Made by a program: the position numbers and the translations under genes
From: JBBRSC01 sp038245795
GTDB taxonomy: Bacteria; Actinomycetota; Acidimicrobiia; Acidimicrobiales; Microtrichaceae
NCBI GenBank assembly: GCA_038245795.1
Contig: JBBRSC010000200.1
Location: 1-6,293, forward strand
Direction of reading: 5' to 3'
DNA: 6,293 nt
Notes under the pieces: generated by a model
What the model was told of the DNA's origin: nothing
Seen by the model: the letters and a program-made list of their open reading frames with translations, nothing else
Databases searched by the model: none
Part shown: positions 5,892-6,293 of the stretch, piece after piece
Layout of the letters: every line of letters starts with the position of its first letter
Numbering within the stretch: the first letter of the stretch is position 1

Positions 5892-6293
5892 CAGTCAGTG
5901 GACACCTCGCCCGCACCGCCGGGCGCAGTGCCCGCCAGCTCGGGAAGTTCCTCATCGGGAAGCGCCGGGGGAACGAAACCATCGTGTGATGAGAACACGA
6001 TGTGCTTCTCACCCGGATTTTCAGGATCGTCCTCGACGTCCACCTCGACCACTTGACCGGCACGGAATTCCTTCCACAGCAGGCGTTCCGAGAGCGGATC
6101 CTCGACAAGGCGCTGAATCGCACGACGCAACGGTCGTGCACCCATCGTCGGGTCGTAGCCGCGATCGGCCAAGAAGATCTTGGCGTCCTGCGACACCTCG
6201 AGACCCATTCCCTGGCCGACCATCTGGATGGCCACCCGCTTGACCATGAAGTCGACGATCTGCGTGACCTCTGGCTTGGAGAGCTCGGAGAAC
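5891..6293 (-). CDS. clpC: ATP-dependent Clp protease ATP-binding subunit ClpC, C-terminal part (start outside window)
   Basis: ClpC is the AAA+ unfoldase that feeds proteins into the ClpP protease in the cytoplasm. Only the last 133 or so residues are in view; the frame is open to base 6293 and begins ...FSELSKPEVTQIVDFM, the start of the small C-terminal subdomain of the second AAA+ module. The sensor-2 region follows at about 6118-6162 (DRGYDPTMGARPLRRAIQ), with the GARPLRR arginine that contacts nucleotide, then the EDPLSERLL segment and the beta-strand end typical of ClpB/ClpC. The last 30 or so residues are Pro/Glu/Gly-rich and not conserved. ClpC is preferred over ClpB because the fragment resembles actinobacterial ClpC1 and because clpC, radA and disA are known neighbours. 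The Walker motifs, the ClpP-contacting loop and the N-domain lie outside the window. Confidence 0.93.
   Translation of the reverse strand, partial: FSELSKPEVTQIVDFMVKRVAIQMVGQGMGLEVSQDAKIFLADRGYDPTMGARPLRRAIQRLVEDPLSERLLWKEFRAGQVVEVDVEDDPENPGEKHIVFSSHDGFVPPALPDEELPELAGTAPGGAGEVSTD

Overview
This window is almost entirely coding and comes from a high-GC (roughly 60-65% by eye) bacterium, most likely an actinobacterium. The DisA and RadA proteins are mycobacterial in style, a lipoprotein with an LppM-type domain is present, and the gene order clpC-radA-disA is of the kind found in Gram-positives. The sequence style suggests the class Acidimicrobiia (Ilumatobacter-like), but that is an inference from general resemblance and not a proven placement.

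Layout: the left end (1-609, + strand) is the body of a Crp/FNR-family transcription factor whose first residues lie outside the window. It converges, across only 11 bases, on a block of six genes that all read on the minus strand. In transcription order, from the right edge leftwards, these are: the C-terminal end of the AAA+ unfoldase ClpC (5891-6293, start outside); a lipid-anchored LppM-domain protein (5086-5829); a CLC-family anion transporter with the GREGT signature of the fluoride-type clade (3819-5075); the DNA repair ATPase RadA (2442-3809); the c-di-AMP synthase DisA (1323-2396); and a dienelactone-hydrolase-family protein (621-1298). Spacers within the block are 61, 10, 9, 45 and 24 bases. 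No stretch over 300 bases lacks a gene, and I saw no tRNA, rRNA, CRISPR array or mobile element.

How the genes fit together: clpC, radA and disA form a known conserved neighbourhood (protein quality control, recombination-intermediate processing and DNA-scanning c-di-AMP synthesis). Here a lipoprotein gene and an anion-transporter gene sit between clpC and radA. Because c-di-AMP is established as a regulator of ion and osmolyte homeostasis in other bacteria, an anion transporter packed tightly upstream of radA-disA is the most suggestive point. Two junctions look translationally coupled: the radA ribosome-binding site overlaps the transporter's stop codon, and a five-codon ORF links the lipoprotein stop to the transporter's probable GTG start. 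Nothing here looks like a wholly new system. The points worth a second look are the unusual anion-site motif in the CLC protein, a KHRFG in place of KNRFG in RadA, and the small hairpins at gene junctions.
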